From Paracoccus subflavus (GTDB lineage: Bacteria; Pseudomonadota; Alphaproteobacteria; Rhodobacterales; Rhodobacteraceae), in the NCBI RefSeq assembly GCF_004310345.1, contig NZ_SISK01000002.1, positions 248,001 to 312,000 on the forward strand: a stretch of DNA of 64,000 nt. The letters run 5' to 3'. The position numbers and the translations under genes are program-made. Shown here one piece after another: positions 28,422 to 37,499 of this stretch; position 1 is the first letter of the stretch, and every line of letters begins with the position of its first letter. Below the pieces are notes generated by a model. It did not search any database. It had not been told where the DNA came from and saw only the letters and a program-made list of their open reading frames with translations.

Positions 28422-29341
28422 CCATGCGCGTCCTGTTTGCCGCCCGCGACACGCTGTGGACTGACTGGGCGCCCGCCCTGACGCGCCTTGCCCCCGAGAT
28501 GGAACTGATCCGCGCCGACGATCAGGCCGATCCGGCCAGCATCGATGCCATCGTCTTTGCTCCCGGCGGCCCGGTCAGCGATCTGTCGCCCTATGTGAAC
28601 GCTCGTCTGGTCCAGAGCCTGTGGGCCGGGGTCGAGCGGATCGTGACCAATCCCACGCTGACCCAGCCCCTGGCGCGCATGGTCGATCCGGGCCTGGCGC
28701 GCGGCATGGCCGAATTCTGCACCGGCTGGTGCCTGCGCGCGCATCTGGGCATGGATGCCTATGCCCAGGACGGCGTGTGGCGCCACGATCTGTCCCCGCC
28801 CCTGGCCGATGCCCGCCGGATCACCATCCTTGGCATGGGTGAGTTGGGCCGCAGCGTTTCGGCCATGTTGGGCGGGATCGGGTTCCGCCTGACGGGCGTC
28901 AGCGCCTCGGCCCGCCCGGTTCCGGGGGTCGAGGTTCTTGGCCCCGGCGATCTGCGCCAAGCCCTGTCGGGGGCCGAGATTCTGGTCAACCTGCTGCCCG
29001 ACACGCCGCAGACCCGGAACCTTCTGGATGCGGATCGCCTGTCATGGCTGCCGCGGGGGGCATGGCTCATCAATCCGGGCCGAGGAACGGTTCTGGACGA
29101 AGCGGCCTTGATGGCGTCGATCGAGGCAGGGCATCTGGCCCATGCCGTTCTGGACGTCTTCCGGACCGAGCCGCTGCCCCCCGACCATCCTTTCTGGTCC
29201 GAGCCGCGCATCACCGTCACCCCCCATATCGCCGCCCATACGCGCCCCGAGACAGCCGCACCCGTCGCCATCGACAACATCCGCCGCGCCCTGGACGGTC
29301 GGCCCGTCCTGCATCTGGTGGACAGGCGCAAAGGCTATTGA
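28418..29341 (+). CDS. 2-hydroxyacid dehydrogenase, GhrA-like
   Basis: NAD(P)H-dependent 2-hydroxyacid dehydrogenase, probably reducing glyoxylate and hydroxypyruvate. The 307 residues contain the Rossmann motif GMGELGRSVSAMLG (about 140-153), the INPGRGTVLDEAAL loop and the downstream TPHIAAHT with the catalytic His. Overall it matches the GhrA branch, which lacks part of the usual catalytic domain. It overlaps rodA by four bases, so it is co-transcribed although its function seems unrelated. A second in-frame ATG at 28424 is possible. Confidence 0.87.
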   Translation: MTMRVLFAARDTLWTDWAPALTRLAPEMELIRADDQADPASIDAIVFAPGGPVSDLSPYVNARLVQSLWAGVERIVTNPTLTQPLARMVDPGLARGMAEFCTGWCLRAHLGMDAYAQDGVWRHDLSPPLADARRITILGMGELGRSVSAMLGGIGFRLTGVSASARPVPGVEVLGPGDLRQALSGAEILVNLLPDTPQTRNLLDADRLSWLPRGAWLINPGRGTVLDEAALMASIEAGHLAHAVLDVFRTEPLPPDHPFWSEPRITVTPHIAAHTRPETAAPVAIDNIRRALDGRPVLHLVDRRKGY

Positions 29342-29421
29342 CGCAAGGGAAGTTAACTTTTTTCAGGATGCTGACCCCGGCGCACTGCTGTAGCGTTGCA
29401 GGCGATTGCGGCTAAACGAAT

Positions 29422-29982
29422 ATGGACAATAGGCAAAACAGGACGATGACAGGGCAGGATGGCACACTTCGCCGCGTTTTGCTGACGGAAACGCGGGATC
29501 TGCATGACGAACTGGACCGGCAGGTCGGCGCCTTTTCGGATGCGGCAGGATACGGCGCCTTTCTGGCGGGCAGCCATGCGTTCCGGGCGGCGATCGAACC
29601 GCAGCTTGTTTCCATGCGGGAATGGCCGGTGCAGCCCTTGGCGGACCTGATCGGGCAGGATCTTGCCGATCTGGGCAAGCCCTGTCCCCCGCCGGTTTCC
29701 GGGCCGCTTTTGTCAAGCCGCGCCGCACGGGCAGGGGCGTGCTATGTGCTGGAAGGTTCGGCCTTGGGCGCAAGGCTTCTGGCACGACGGGCGGCGGCCT
29801 TGGGGTATACCGGCGATCATGGCGCGCGGCATCTGGCGGCGCAAACCGCCCAGCGGCGGCGCTGGACCCGGTTCCTGGATTGGCTGGAACAGGCCGATGT
29901 GCCGCACCCCGAGGCTGTTCGGGCCGCGCGAGGCATCTTTGCCCTTGCGCTGCGGGCCTATGGCGCGAAGGCTGCGGCATGA
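29422..29982 (+). CDS. bphO: Biliverdin-producing heme oxygenase
   Basis: Opens heme to biliverdin, the chromophore of the phytochrome encoded next. The 186-residue soluble protein has the heme-ligand region TETRDLHDELDRQVG (proximal His28) and the later YVLEGSALGARLLARR helix. It overlaps the phytochrome gene by four bases, a coupling that matches chromophore and apoprotein production. A second ATG nine codons in is a possible start. Confidence 0.9.
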   Translation: MDNRQNRTMTGQDGTLRRVLLTETRDLHDELDRQVGAFSDAAGYGAFLAGSHAFRAAIEPQLVSMREWPVQPLADLIGQDLADLGKPCPPPVSGPLLSSRAARAGACYVLEGSALGARLLARRAAALGYTGDHGARHLAAQTAQRRRWTRFLDWLEQADVPHPEAVRAARGIFALALRAYGAKAAA

Positions 29983-32561
29983 CCCGGAACGCGGCCTTTG
30001 ACGCCGATCTTGCCGGCAAGCCGATCGACCTGACGAATTGCGACCGCGAGCCGATCCATATTCCCGGCAGCATCCAGCCGCACGGCTGCCTGCTGGCCTG
30101 CGACCACGCGGCCCGCATAGTGCATTTTCGTTCGGACAATGCCTGCGACATGCTGGGCCTGACCGGCGACCCGCTGGACATGCCGTTGTCGCAGGTGATC
30201 GGCGGGGATGCGGCCCATGCGCTGCTGAATGCCCTGGCGGTGACGGGCAATCGCCCGCACCCGTCGCTGGTTTTCGACATCGAGGTCAACGGACGCCGGC
30301 TGGATGCCACGATCCACCGCTATGACAATCGCACCATCATCGAGTTCGAACCCCCATCGACCCGGCTTGGACAGGTTATCAGCCTGTCCCGCATCGTCAT
30401 CGAACGGCTGAAGGCGACCCAGACAGTCGAACAGCTAGTCCAGCAGACCGCGATGCTGATGCAGGCGCAACTGGGATACGACCGCGTGATGGTCTATGAA
30501 CTGGGCGAGGACGGCTCGGGCAAGGTCGTCAGCGAGGCCAAGCTGGACCACCACGAAAGCTTTCGCGGCCAGTATTTCCCGGCGGGCGACATTCCCCGGC
30601 AGGCGCGGGCGCTGTATCTGCGCAACCCCATCCGGGTGATCGGCGACGCGGCCTTTACGCCGGTTCCCATTGGGGGCGCCGATTCGAACCACGCCCCCCT
30701 GGATCTGTCCCACGCCCATCTGCGCAGCGTGTCCCCCATTCATTGCGAATATCTGTCCAATATGGGGGTTTCGGCCTCGATGTCGGTGTCGATCATCATC
30801 GATGGCGCGCTGTGGGGGATGGTGGCCTGCCACCACTATGCGCCAAAGGTGCTGACCATGGCGGAACGCGCCGCCGCCGAGATGGTGGGCGAATTCCTAT
30901 CGATGCATCTCGACGCGCTGAACAGGCGGCAGGCACGCGAAGGGGAACTGACCGCTCGCGCCGCACTGGACGATCTGCTTGTCAATGCCACCCGGTCCGA
31001 GGATGCGGGCCCCGCCCTTCGGACACGGCTGCCGCAACTGTCGCGGCTGATCCCGGCGGACGGGGCAGCGATCTGGTTTGACGGAGCTTGGTCCCCCATC
31101 GGCCATGCGCCGACCCAGGACCAGGCTGCGCCCCTGCTGGCGCTGGCCTGCGGCCTGGCCGAGGGGCAGGTCTTTCACACCGCCCGCCTGTCCGGCCTGC
31201 TGCCGGATGCGCCCGACCTGACCGCGCTTGCTGCCGGCGTGATGATCGTGCCCCTGTCCAAACGGCCTCGCGATTTCCTTTTTTATTTCCGCAAGGAGGC
31301 CGTGCTGACCCTGGACTGGGCGGGCGACCCGAACAAGACCTATGACACCGGCCGATTCGGCGACCGCCTGACCCCGCGCAAGAGCTTTGCCATCTGGAAG
31401 GAAACCGTCCGCGACACCAGCCACCCCTGGACCGACTCTGACCGCCGCTTTGCCGAGGCGCTGCGGATTGCCGTGGTCGAGGTGCTTCTGTTCAACAACG
31501 AAGTCCTGGCCGACGAACGCAGCCGCGCGGCGGTGCGCCAAAGGGTTCTGAACCGGGAACTGAACCACCGGGTCAAGAACATCCTGGCGGTCATCCAGTC
31601 GCTTGTCAGCCGCAGGCCCCCCGAGGGTCACTCTATTGACGACTACATCCGCACACTGCGCGGGCGGATCCGTGCGCTGGCCCATGCCCATGACCAGGTG
31701 ATCCGCGACGAACATGGCGGTTTGCTGGGCGACCTGCTGGGCGCCGAACTTGGCCCCTATCTGGGCGAGGGGGGCACTGTGGCGCTGGACGGGCCTGCCG
31801 TTGCGCTGGATGGCCGGGCCTTTTCGGTAATGGCGCTGATCTTTCATGAAATGGCGACCAATGCCGCGAAATATGGGGCCTTGTCGCATCCCGACGGAAC
31901 GCTGACGGTCCGATGGCAGGTCGATGACGACGGGCGTTGCCGCATCGACTGGACCGAAACCGGCCTGACGGACCTTGCCCCGCCCACCCGCACGGGGTTC
32001 GGCTCGGCGCTGGTGGAACAGTCGCTGCCCTTCGATTTGGGCGGGCAAAGCCGGATCGAATTCCGCCCGTCCGGCGTTCAGGCCGAATTCATCCTGCCTG
32101 CCCAGTTCGTCCGCCGTCTGCGCCCGGATGCCGCAGGCCCAGGCCACCGCCCGACCCCCGAACAGCCGCGTGTTCCCGGCACCGGGCTTGCCGGGCGGCG
32201 CGTTCTTGTGGTCGAGGATCAAACCCTGATCGCCATGGCGCTGGAAGCCGATCTTCAGGATCATGGGATGGAGATCGCCGGCCGGACGGCCACGGTCGCG
32301 GGCGCGCTGGCGCTGATCGACCGCGACCTGCCCGATCTGGCGGTGCTGGACGTGAATCTTGCAGGAGAGCTTTCGATGCCCGTGGCCGAACGGCTGCATG
32401 CAGAAGGCATTCCGTTCGTCTTTGCCACGGGCTATGGGGCCGACTTTGCCAGACCCGATCTGTTTTCCGCCGTTCCGGTCGTCAGCAAGCCGTATCGCGC
32501 CGCCGATGTCGTGACCAAGCTGGCCGAGGCCGAATTGCGGATGGCCGCCCCTTCGGCGTGA
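29979..32561 (+). CDS. bphP: Bacteriophytochrome with HWE histidine kinase and receiver domain
   Basis: Red/far-red light sensor of 860 residues. N-terminal PAS with the biliverdin-binding Cys21 in LTNCDREPIHIPG; GAF domain with FPAGDIPRQARALY (the usual PASDIP motif altered to PAGDIP); PHY domain; then an HWE/HisKA_2 kinase with His530 in ELNHRVKN, N box EMATNAAKYG and the WTE motif; finally a fused receiver domain from about residue 741 with phosphoacceptor Asp791 in VLDVNLAG. The kinase could phosphorylate its own receiver. No output domain or separate regulator follows, so the downstream partner is unknown. Confidence 0.93.
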   Translation: MTRNAAFDADLAGKPIDLTNCDREPIHIPGSIQPHGCLLACDHAARIVHFRSDNACDMLGLTGDPLDMPLSQVIGGDAAHALLNALAVTGNRPHPSLVFDIEVNGRRLDATIHRYDNRTIIEFEPPSTRLGQVISLSRIVIERLKATQTVEQLVQQTAMLMQAQLGYDRVMVYELGEDGSGKVVSEAKLDHHESFRGQYFPAGDIPRQARALYLRNPIRVIGDAAFTPVPIGGADSNHAPLDLSHAHLRSVSPIHCEYLSNMGVSASMSVSIIIDGALWGMVACHHYAPKVLTMAERAAAEMVGEFLSMHLDALNRRQAREGELTARAALDDLLVNATRSEDAGPALRTRLPQLSRLIPADGAAIWFDGAWSPIGHAPTQDQAAPLLALACGLAEGQVFHTARLSGLLPDAPDLTALAAGVMIVPLSKRPRDFLFYFRKEAVLTLDWAGDPNKTYDTGRFGDRLTPRKSFAIWKETVRDTSHPWTDSDRRFAEALRIAVVEVLLFNNEVLADERSRAAVRQRVLNRELNHRVKNILAVIQSLVSRRPPEGHSIDDYIRTLRGRIRALAHAHDQVIRDEHGGLLGDLLGAELGPYLGEGGTVALDGPAVALDGRAFSVMALIFHEMATNAAKYGALSHPDGTLTVRWQVDDDGRCRIDWTETGLTDLAPPTRTGFGSALVEQSLPFDLGGQSRIEFRPSGVQAEFILPAQFVRRLRPDAAGPGHRPTPEQPRVPGTGLAGRRVLVVEDQTLIAMALEADLQDHGMEIAGRTATVAGALALIDRDLPDLAVLDVNLAGELSMPVAERLHAEGIPFVFATGYGADFARPDLFSAVPVVSKPYRAADVVTKLAEAELRMAAPSA

Positions 32562-32588
32562 CGGCGGCCCGGAAAGGATTCAGGCGCA

Positions 32589-33638
32589 ATGTCGGGCAGC
32601 ACGCTGAAGGGACAGATGGCCACGGTATTGGTCGGCTTGGCGGGGGTGGCTGCGTTCTGGATGTTGCGGCTGCCGCTGCCATTCCTGTTCGGCCCCATGA
32701 TCGCCGCGCTGGCGGCGGCGCTGGCGGGGATGCGCCTGACGGGTCTGGGACCTGTTTCGGTCGCGGCCCGCGCCGTGCTGGGGCTGGCGATCGGCGCGTC
32801 GGTGACGCCTGCGCTGGTGGCCGTCCTGCCGTCGATGCTGGCATCCTTGGCCATCATTCCCGTCTATACCGCGATCATCGGCCTGATCGGCGTGCCGTTC
32901 TTTTGCCGGGTCTGCGGCTTTGATCCGGTGACGGCCTTTTATGCGGCGATGCCGGGCGGGGCGACCGACATGGCCATCTTCGGTGCCGAAGCCGGGGGCA
33001 ACATGCGCCAGATCGCGCTGGTGCATGTCACTCGGCTGCTGGTCATCATGGTGGTCGCGCCGCTGCTGCTGGTTCTGGCCTATGGCGTGGAACTGTCCCG
33101 CCCCATCGGCCTGCCCGTCACCCAGATTCCCGTGTCCGAACTGGCGATCATGGCGGCAGCCGCCTTGGCCGGATGGAAAGGGGCTGAACGTCTGGGCCTG
33201 TTCGGCGCAGCCATCGTCGGTCCCCTGATCCTGGCCGCCGTCCTGTCGTTGTCCGGCATCCTGCACATGCGCCCCCCGCGCGAGGCGCTGCTGGCGGCCC
33301 AGTTCCTGATCGGGATCGAGATCGGCGTCAGCTATGCGGGCATCACGCTGCGCGAGCTGCGCGAAACCGTCGCGGGCGGGGTGGCCTTTGTCCTGATCCT
33401 GGCCATTGTGGCCGGGGCCGTCACCGAGGTCGTGACAGTGACCGGCCTTGCCCCGCCGGTCGAGGGCTTCCTGGCCTTCATCCCCGGCGGACAGGCGGAA
33501 ATGTCGATGCTGGCCCTGATCGCGGGGGTCGATCTGGGGTTCGTGGTTGCCCACCACCTGACGCGCATGGTTCTGGTGCTGACCGCCGCGCCGATCCTGT
33601 TCCGCCTGATCCGCCACTGGCAGCGGCGGCGAGGTTGA
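32589..33638 (+). CDS. AbrB-type membrane protein (putative transporter)
   Basis: 349-residue polytopic membrane protein with two repeated halves, each with PGG-containing loops: YAAMPGGATDMAIFGAEAG (about 118-136) and FIPGGQAEMSMLALIAGVD (about 297-315). This is the AbrB duplication family, often misnamed ammonia monooxygenase or AbrB regulator; it does not bind DNA. Transport is suspected but substrate unknown. It lies 27 bases behind the phytochrome gene and 52 bases before malonyl-CoA synthetase, so co-transcription with either is possible. Confidence 0.82.
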   Translation: MSGSTLKGQMATVLVGLAGVAAFWMLRLPLPFLFGPMIAALAAALAGMRLTGLGPVSVAARAVLGLAIGASVTPALVAVLPSMLASLAIIPVYTAIIGLIGVPFFCRVCGFDPVTAFYAAMPGGATDMAIFGAEAGGNMRQIALVHVTRLLVIMVVAPLLLVLAYGVELSRPIGLPVTQIPVSELAIMAAAALAGWKGAERLGLFGAAIVGPLILAAVLSLSGILHMRPPREALLAAQFLIGIEIGVSYAGITLRELRETVAGGVAFVLILAIVAGAVTEVVTVTGLAPPVEGFLAFIPGGQAEMSMLALIAGVDLGFVVAHHLTRMVLVLTAAPILFRLIRHWQRRRG

Positions 33639-33690
33639 TGCTATCCGGGAACCAGGCATCGCCGATCAACGGCCGGGGGACCATGTCGTC

Positions 33691-35211
33691 ATGAACGCCA
33701 ACCTGTTCGACATCTTGCACAACGCCATTCCGGACTTCGGGGCCCTGGCGATCGAGACGGTCGGGGGCGGGCGCCTCCTTTATGGCGATCTTGTGGAAAG
33801 ATCCGGGCGGATGGCCAATGCGCTTGTGGCGCTTGGCGTCGCGCCCGGCGACCGGGTGGCGGCCCAGGTCGAGAAATCGCCCGAGGTCATCGTCCTGTAT
33901 CTGGCGACCGTCCGGGCCGGCGCGGTGTTCCTGCCCCTGAACACCGCCTATACGTCCGCCGAGATGGATTATTTCGTCGCCGATGCGCAGCCTGCCGTGC
34001 TGGTCTGCGATCCGGTGCGGGTAGACGGGCTGTCGGATGCGGCAGGCCGGGCGGGAACGCGCATCGTCACGCTGGACGCCGCGGGGCAGGGCAGCCTGAC
34101 GGATCTTGCCGCCGGGGCGCCCGCCGATTTCGCCACCGTGCCGCGCGAGGCCGAGGATCTGGCGGCGCTGCTCTATACCTCGGGCACGACGGGGCGGTCC
34201 AAGGGGGCGATGCTGACCCATGGCAACCTGGTCTCGAATGCGGCGGCGCTGCGCGAGGCGTGGCATTATGGGGCAAGTGACGTGCTGATCCACGCCCTGC
34301 CGATCTTTCACACCCACGGGCTGTTCGTGGCCAGCAACGTGACGCTGTTCTCCGGCGCTTCGATGATCCTGCTGCCGCGCTTCGACCCCGACTGCATCCT
34401 GGCGCTGATGGACCGCGCGACTGTGCTGATGGGGGTGCCGACCTTTTACACCCGCTTGCTGGGCGACGACCGGCTGGACCGCAACCGGGCCGCCCGGATG
34501 CGGCTGTTCATTTCCGGATCGGCGCCGCTGCTGGCCGACACGCATCGCGCCTGGCAGGCCCTCACCGGCCACGCGATCCTGGAACGATACGGCATGACCG
34601 AGACGAACATGAACGCCTCGAACCCGTATCACGGCGACCGGATCGCGGGCACCGTGGGCCTGCCCCTGCCGGGGGTCCGGATCGCCGTGACCGATCCCGA
34701 TTCGGGTCGGGAACTGCCGAGGGGCGAGATCGGCATGATCGAGGTGCGGGGCCCCAACGTGTTCAAGGGATATTGGCGGATGCCCGACAAGACCGCTGCC
34801 GAACTGCGCGCAAACGGGTTCTTCATAACCGGCGATCTGGGACGTTTCGACGACCGGGGCTACCTTCATATCGTCGGGCGCGCCAAGGATCTGGTCATCA
34901 CCGGCGGTTACAACGTCTATCCCAAGGAAATCGAGGACGCGATCGATGCCCTGCCGGGGGTGGCCGAATCCGCCGTCATCGGCCTGCCCCATCCCGACCT
35001 GGGCGAGGCCGTGACGGCCGTGGTGGTGCCCGACGCGCCGGATGCCGCGTCTGAATCCGCCGTTCTCGCGGCCCTCGACGGTCGGCTTGCACGGTTCAAG
35101 CAACCCCGGCGGGTGCTGCCGGTCGATGAACTGCCGCGCAACACCATGGGCAAGGTGCAAAAGAACCTGCTGCGCGAACGGTTCGCCGATCTTTATCTTG
35201 GCAAGAATTAG
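33691..35211 (+). CDS. matB: Malonyl-CoA synthetase
   Basis: Activates malonate (or methylmalonate) with ATP and CoA. The 506 residues follow the ANL superfamily layout: P-loop-like LLYTSGTTGRSKGAML (about 156-171), ERYGMTETNMN (about 298-308), GRAKDLVITGGYNVYPKEIE, and the C-terminal catalytic lysine in RNTMGKVQKNLL. The ERYGMTETNMN form is typical of MatB in Rhodobacteraceae. No malonyl-CoA decarboxylase accompanies it here. The exact acid is inferred. Confidence 0.87.
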   Translation: MNANLFDILHNAIPDFGALAIETVGGGRLLYGDLVERSGRMANALVALGVAPGDRVAAQVEKSPEVIVLYLATVRAGAVFLPLNTAYTSAEMDYFVADAQPAVLVCDPVRVDGLSDAAGRAGTRIVTLDAAGQGSLTDLAAGAPADFATVPREAEDLAALLYTSGTTGRSKGAMLTHGNLVSNAAALREAWHYGASDVLIHALPIFHTHGLFVASNVTLFSGASMILLPRFDPDCILALMDRATVLMGVPTFYTRLLGDDRLDRNRAARMRLFISGSAPLLADTHRAWQALTGHAILERYGMTETNMNASNPYHGDRIAGTVGLPLPGVRIAVTDPDSGRELPRGEIGMIEVRGPNVFKGYWRMPDKTAAELRANGFFITGDLGRFDDRGYLHIVGRAKDLVITGGYNVYPKEIEDAIDALPGVAESAVIGLPHPDLGEAVTAVVVPDAPDAASESAVLAALDGRLARFKQPRRVLPVDELPRNTMGKVQKNLLRERFADLYLGKN

Positions 35212-35346
35212 GCATCGTCGCGGACGGCGCGGTGCTGCAGAGCCATGATGGCCAGGGCGACGGGCAGAATGCAGAGGCGGCTCAAGGCGGTCCGCCGTCC
35301 TGCCTGGGCCCTTGGCAGATCCGGCCGGCCATGCGACATCTGGCGG

Positions 35347-36405
35347 ATGAAAGCATCTGTCTGCATGATGGCGATCTGCCTGGCCACCGGGGCGGAGGCC
35401 CGCGATCTGCGCATTGCCACCTATGATCCCGGCCTGTCGCGCAAGGGGCCCGGCCTGCTGCTGCGCGACATCCGCCGGTCCGATCCGCAGGTGCTGGCGG
35501 CGGCGCAGGTGATCGCTGCGGTGGCGCCCGATGTGATCGTCCTGACCGGACTGGACTGGGATCACGACGGTCTGGCGCTGGCGGCCTTTGCCGAGGTTCT
35601 GGGGGCTGCGGGCCATCCGATGCCGCACAGATTTGCCGGCCGCCCGAACAGCGGCATGGCGACGGGCCTTGATCTGGACGGCGATGGCCGGACGGGAGGG
35701 GCAGAGGACGCGCAGGGGTTCGGACAGTTTTCCGGGCAGAACGGCATGGCGGTCCTGTCGCGGCTGCCCCTGGGGCCGGTCACCGATCATTCCGCGACCC
35801 TGTGGCGCGACCTGCCGGGCAACCTGATGCCCCCCGCCGGGCCCGGCGTGGCCGAGGCGCAGCGCCTGTCATCGACCGCGCATTGGGACGTGCCGATTCT
35901 GACGGACGGGGGGCCGCTGCACCTCTTGGCCTGGTCCGCGACGCCGCCGGTCTTTGACGGACCCGAAGATCGCAACGGCCGCCGCAATCACGACGAGGCG
36001 GCCTTCTGGCTGCACCACCTGCCCTCGGCGTCCTTTGTGCTGATCGGCAATCCGAACCTGGATTTGGTGGATGGCGAGGGCCGGCCCCAGGCGATGACCG
36101 CGTTGCTCGACCATGCGCAGGACCCCCGGCCCCGGGGCGCGTTCCAGCCCGAACAGGCGGGGGCCAATGCATCCCATCGTGGCGACCCGGCGCTGGATAC
36201 CGGCGTTTTCGATGAAGCGGGGCCAGGAAACCTGCGTGTGGATTACGTCCTGCCGGCCATTTCGCTGCGCGTCACGGACAGCGGCGTATTCTGGCCCGCG
36301 CCCGACGATCCCCTTGCCACGGCGGTCGAGGCCGCCTCGAACCACCGGCTTGTCTGGGTCGATATCGACCCCCGGTCGCTGGCGGCGATGCAGGAAGGCC
36401 CATAG
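35347..36405 (+). CDS. Exported endonuclease/exonuclease/phosphatase-family protein
   Basis: 352-residue protein with a short signal-peptide-like N-terminus (MKASVCMMAICLATGAEA) and an endonuclease/exonuclease/phosphatase domain: LRIATYDPGLSRKGP, VIVLTGLDWDHDGLAL, IGNPNLDLVDGEG and RVDYVLPA motifs. Family members cut DNA or remove phosphates from lipids and other esters; the substrate is not known. The ATG at 35347 is chosen because it begins the signal peptide; the frame is open 34 codons further upstream. The Mu-like element is inserted 135 bases downstream. Confidence 0.8.
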   Translation: MKASVCMMAICLATGAEARDLRIATYDPGLSRKGPGLLLRDIRRSDPQVLAAAQVIAAVAPDVIVLTGLDWDHDGLALAAFAEVLGAAGHPMPHRFAGRPNSGMATGLDLDGDGRTGGAEDAQGFGQFSGQNGMAVLSRLPLGPVTDHSATLWRDLPGNLMPPAGPGVAEAQRLSSTAHWDVPILTDGGPLHLLAWSATPPVFDGPEDRNGRRNHDEAAFWLHHLPSASFVLIGNPNLDLVDGEGRPQAMTALLDHAQDPRPRGAFQPEQAGANASHRGDPALDTGVFDEAGPGNLRVDYVLPAISLRVTDSGVFWPAPDDPLATAVEAASNHRLVWVDIDPRSLAAMQEGP

Positions 36406-36550
36406 GCGGTCGGCAAGGCCGCATTGGACCTCTGGACATGGTCGGATCGGCCATGACGGCAGGATGATCCCGCCTTGCGGATCGCCGCCCGGACCCGTGC
36501 AGGGCAGGGGGGCCGCCCGCCAATGGAAAGCATGGTCCAGTGACGCGCGA

Positions 36551-36655
36551 CTAATTATTCCGCAACGAGCGGAAGCCCATTGAGGATCTTTCCCTTCGGA
36601 TAATATCAAGCACCGTCAAATGCTTATCCTTCCTGATTGCGGAATAATTAGTCAC
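36551..36655. repeat. Left-end transposase-binding-like sites
   Basis: CTAATTATTCCGCA at 36551-36564 and the opposite-facing TTGCGGAATAATTAGTCAC at 36637-36655. They match the right-end copies and are unlike anything else in the window. A weaker partial copy (TTCGGATAATA) lies between them. Confidence 0.75.
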
Positions 36656-36699
36656 ATGGCGCTTTGATCGTAAGTCATTGTTTTTGCTAAGTTCGGCGC

Positions 36700-37260
36700 T
36701 TATTGCGGCAACGATTGCGGAAGCTTCTTCGACTCACGCTGTTTCGACAGCACATCTACTATGGCAGCAAGTGCGTCAGGGGTAACCCCGCGCTCATAGG
36801 CACCATCGTTCTTCGCAATTTGGTATAGGCGCGCAACATCCGTGGGCGCGGTGGCAGGATCGGCCAAGCGCCGGTCGAAATCCTGCGCTTCCACACCCGA
36901 GATCATGGCAGTGACGACGCGGTTGACAACCGGAGTGCTGCAAAGTCGCAAAATTCGAATAATAGCTTTTTCGTCTTCCGTGAGTCCTGGAAGCGTTCCC
37001 CCTTCCTCGTGGATCCCCAACGCTGCAACCAGGTCTCCTAAATTTGACAGTCTACCTTGTGGTAGCAAAGCCTCTGAAATCCCCAGCTTCTGGCAAATCT
37101 GCCGGAGTACTGCTGGTTTGGGCTTTGTTCGACCAGTTTCATAATTCGCAAGAGCAGACCGCGTGATGCCAACACGACGGCTGAAAGCCTCTTGGCTTTC
37201 ATCGCCTCTCAGCGCACGCAAGCGGGCAGCAACGCTGTCTGTGCTGATCTGTGTTGACAT
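36700..37260 (-). CDS. XRE-family repressor of the Mu-like element
   Basis: 186-residue regulator with an N-terminal XRE helix-turn-helix: RLRALRGDESQEAFSRRV, then GITRSALANYETGRTKPK (about residues 9-48), followed by a ~130-residue C-terminal region with no peptidase motif. It occupies the position of the Mu c repressor and is divergent from the Ner-like gene. The start is the ATG at 37260, within the -35 region proposed for the rightward promoter, so binding there would control both directions. It is expected to keep the transposase silent. Confidence 0.82.
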   Translation of the reverse strand: MSTQISTDSVAARLRALRGDESQEAFSRRVGITRSALANYETGRTKPKPAVLRQICQKLGISEALLPQGRLSNLGDLVAALGIHEEGGTLPGLTEDEKAIIRILRLCSTPVVNRVVTAMISGVEAQDFDRRLADPATAPTDVARLYQIAKNDGAYERGVTPDALAAIVDVLSKQRESKKLPQSLPQ

Positions 37261-37295
37261 GTGCTGTTTTGTGTATAAACTGTGTACTTGTGTAT
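37254..37295 (+). promoter_or_regulatory. Early promoter and operator repeats of the Mu-like element
   Basis: TTGACA (37254-37259) and TAAACT (37276-37281, overlapping TATAAA) are 16 bases apart and face the Ner-like and transposase genes. Three GTGTAT/GTGTAC copies at 37271, 37282 and 37290 overlap and follow the -10 region and are likely operator half-sites. Confidence 0.55.
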
Positions 37296-37315
37296 GTTTG
37301 CACAAAGGCTTTGGC

Positions 37316-37495
37316 ATGGCAACCGAACTTGAACTCGCCCGCGAAGAACTGCGCCGCCAAGGCAAGTCGATACCGCAGTGGGCGGAGGACAATGGCTTTC
37401 CTGCGCGGGCTGTTCGGGCTGTGCTCTACGGCCATAACAAAGGTCTGCGGGGCCAGAGCTTTCGGATAGCTGCGGCGCTCGGCCTCAAGGAGTGA
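37316..37495 (+). CDS. Ner-like DNA-binding protein
   Basis: 59-residue protein with a single helix-turn-helix (IPQWAEDNGFPARAVRAVLYG) resembling the Ner/Nlp family of Mu-like phages, which turn down early transcription. It begins 56 bases from the divergent repressor start and ends four bases before the transposase gene. Function is assigned by fold and position. Confidence 0.75.
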   Translation: MATELELAREELRRQGKSIPQWAEDNGFPARAVRAVLYGHNKGLRGQSFRIAAALGLKE

Positions 37496-37499
37496 GGAA

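Noticed and set aside
33478..35790. Minus-strand open frame of 770 codons opposite malonyl-CoA synthetase
   Set aside because: No domain and skewed composition; the plus-strand gene is certain.
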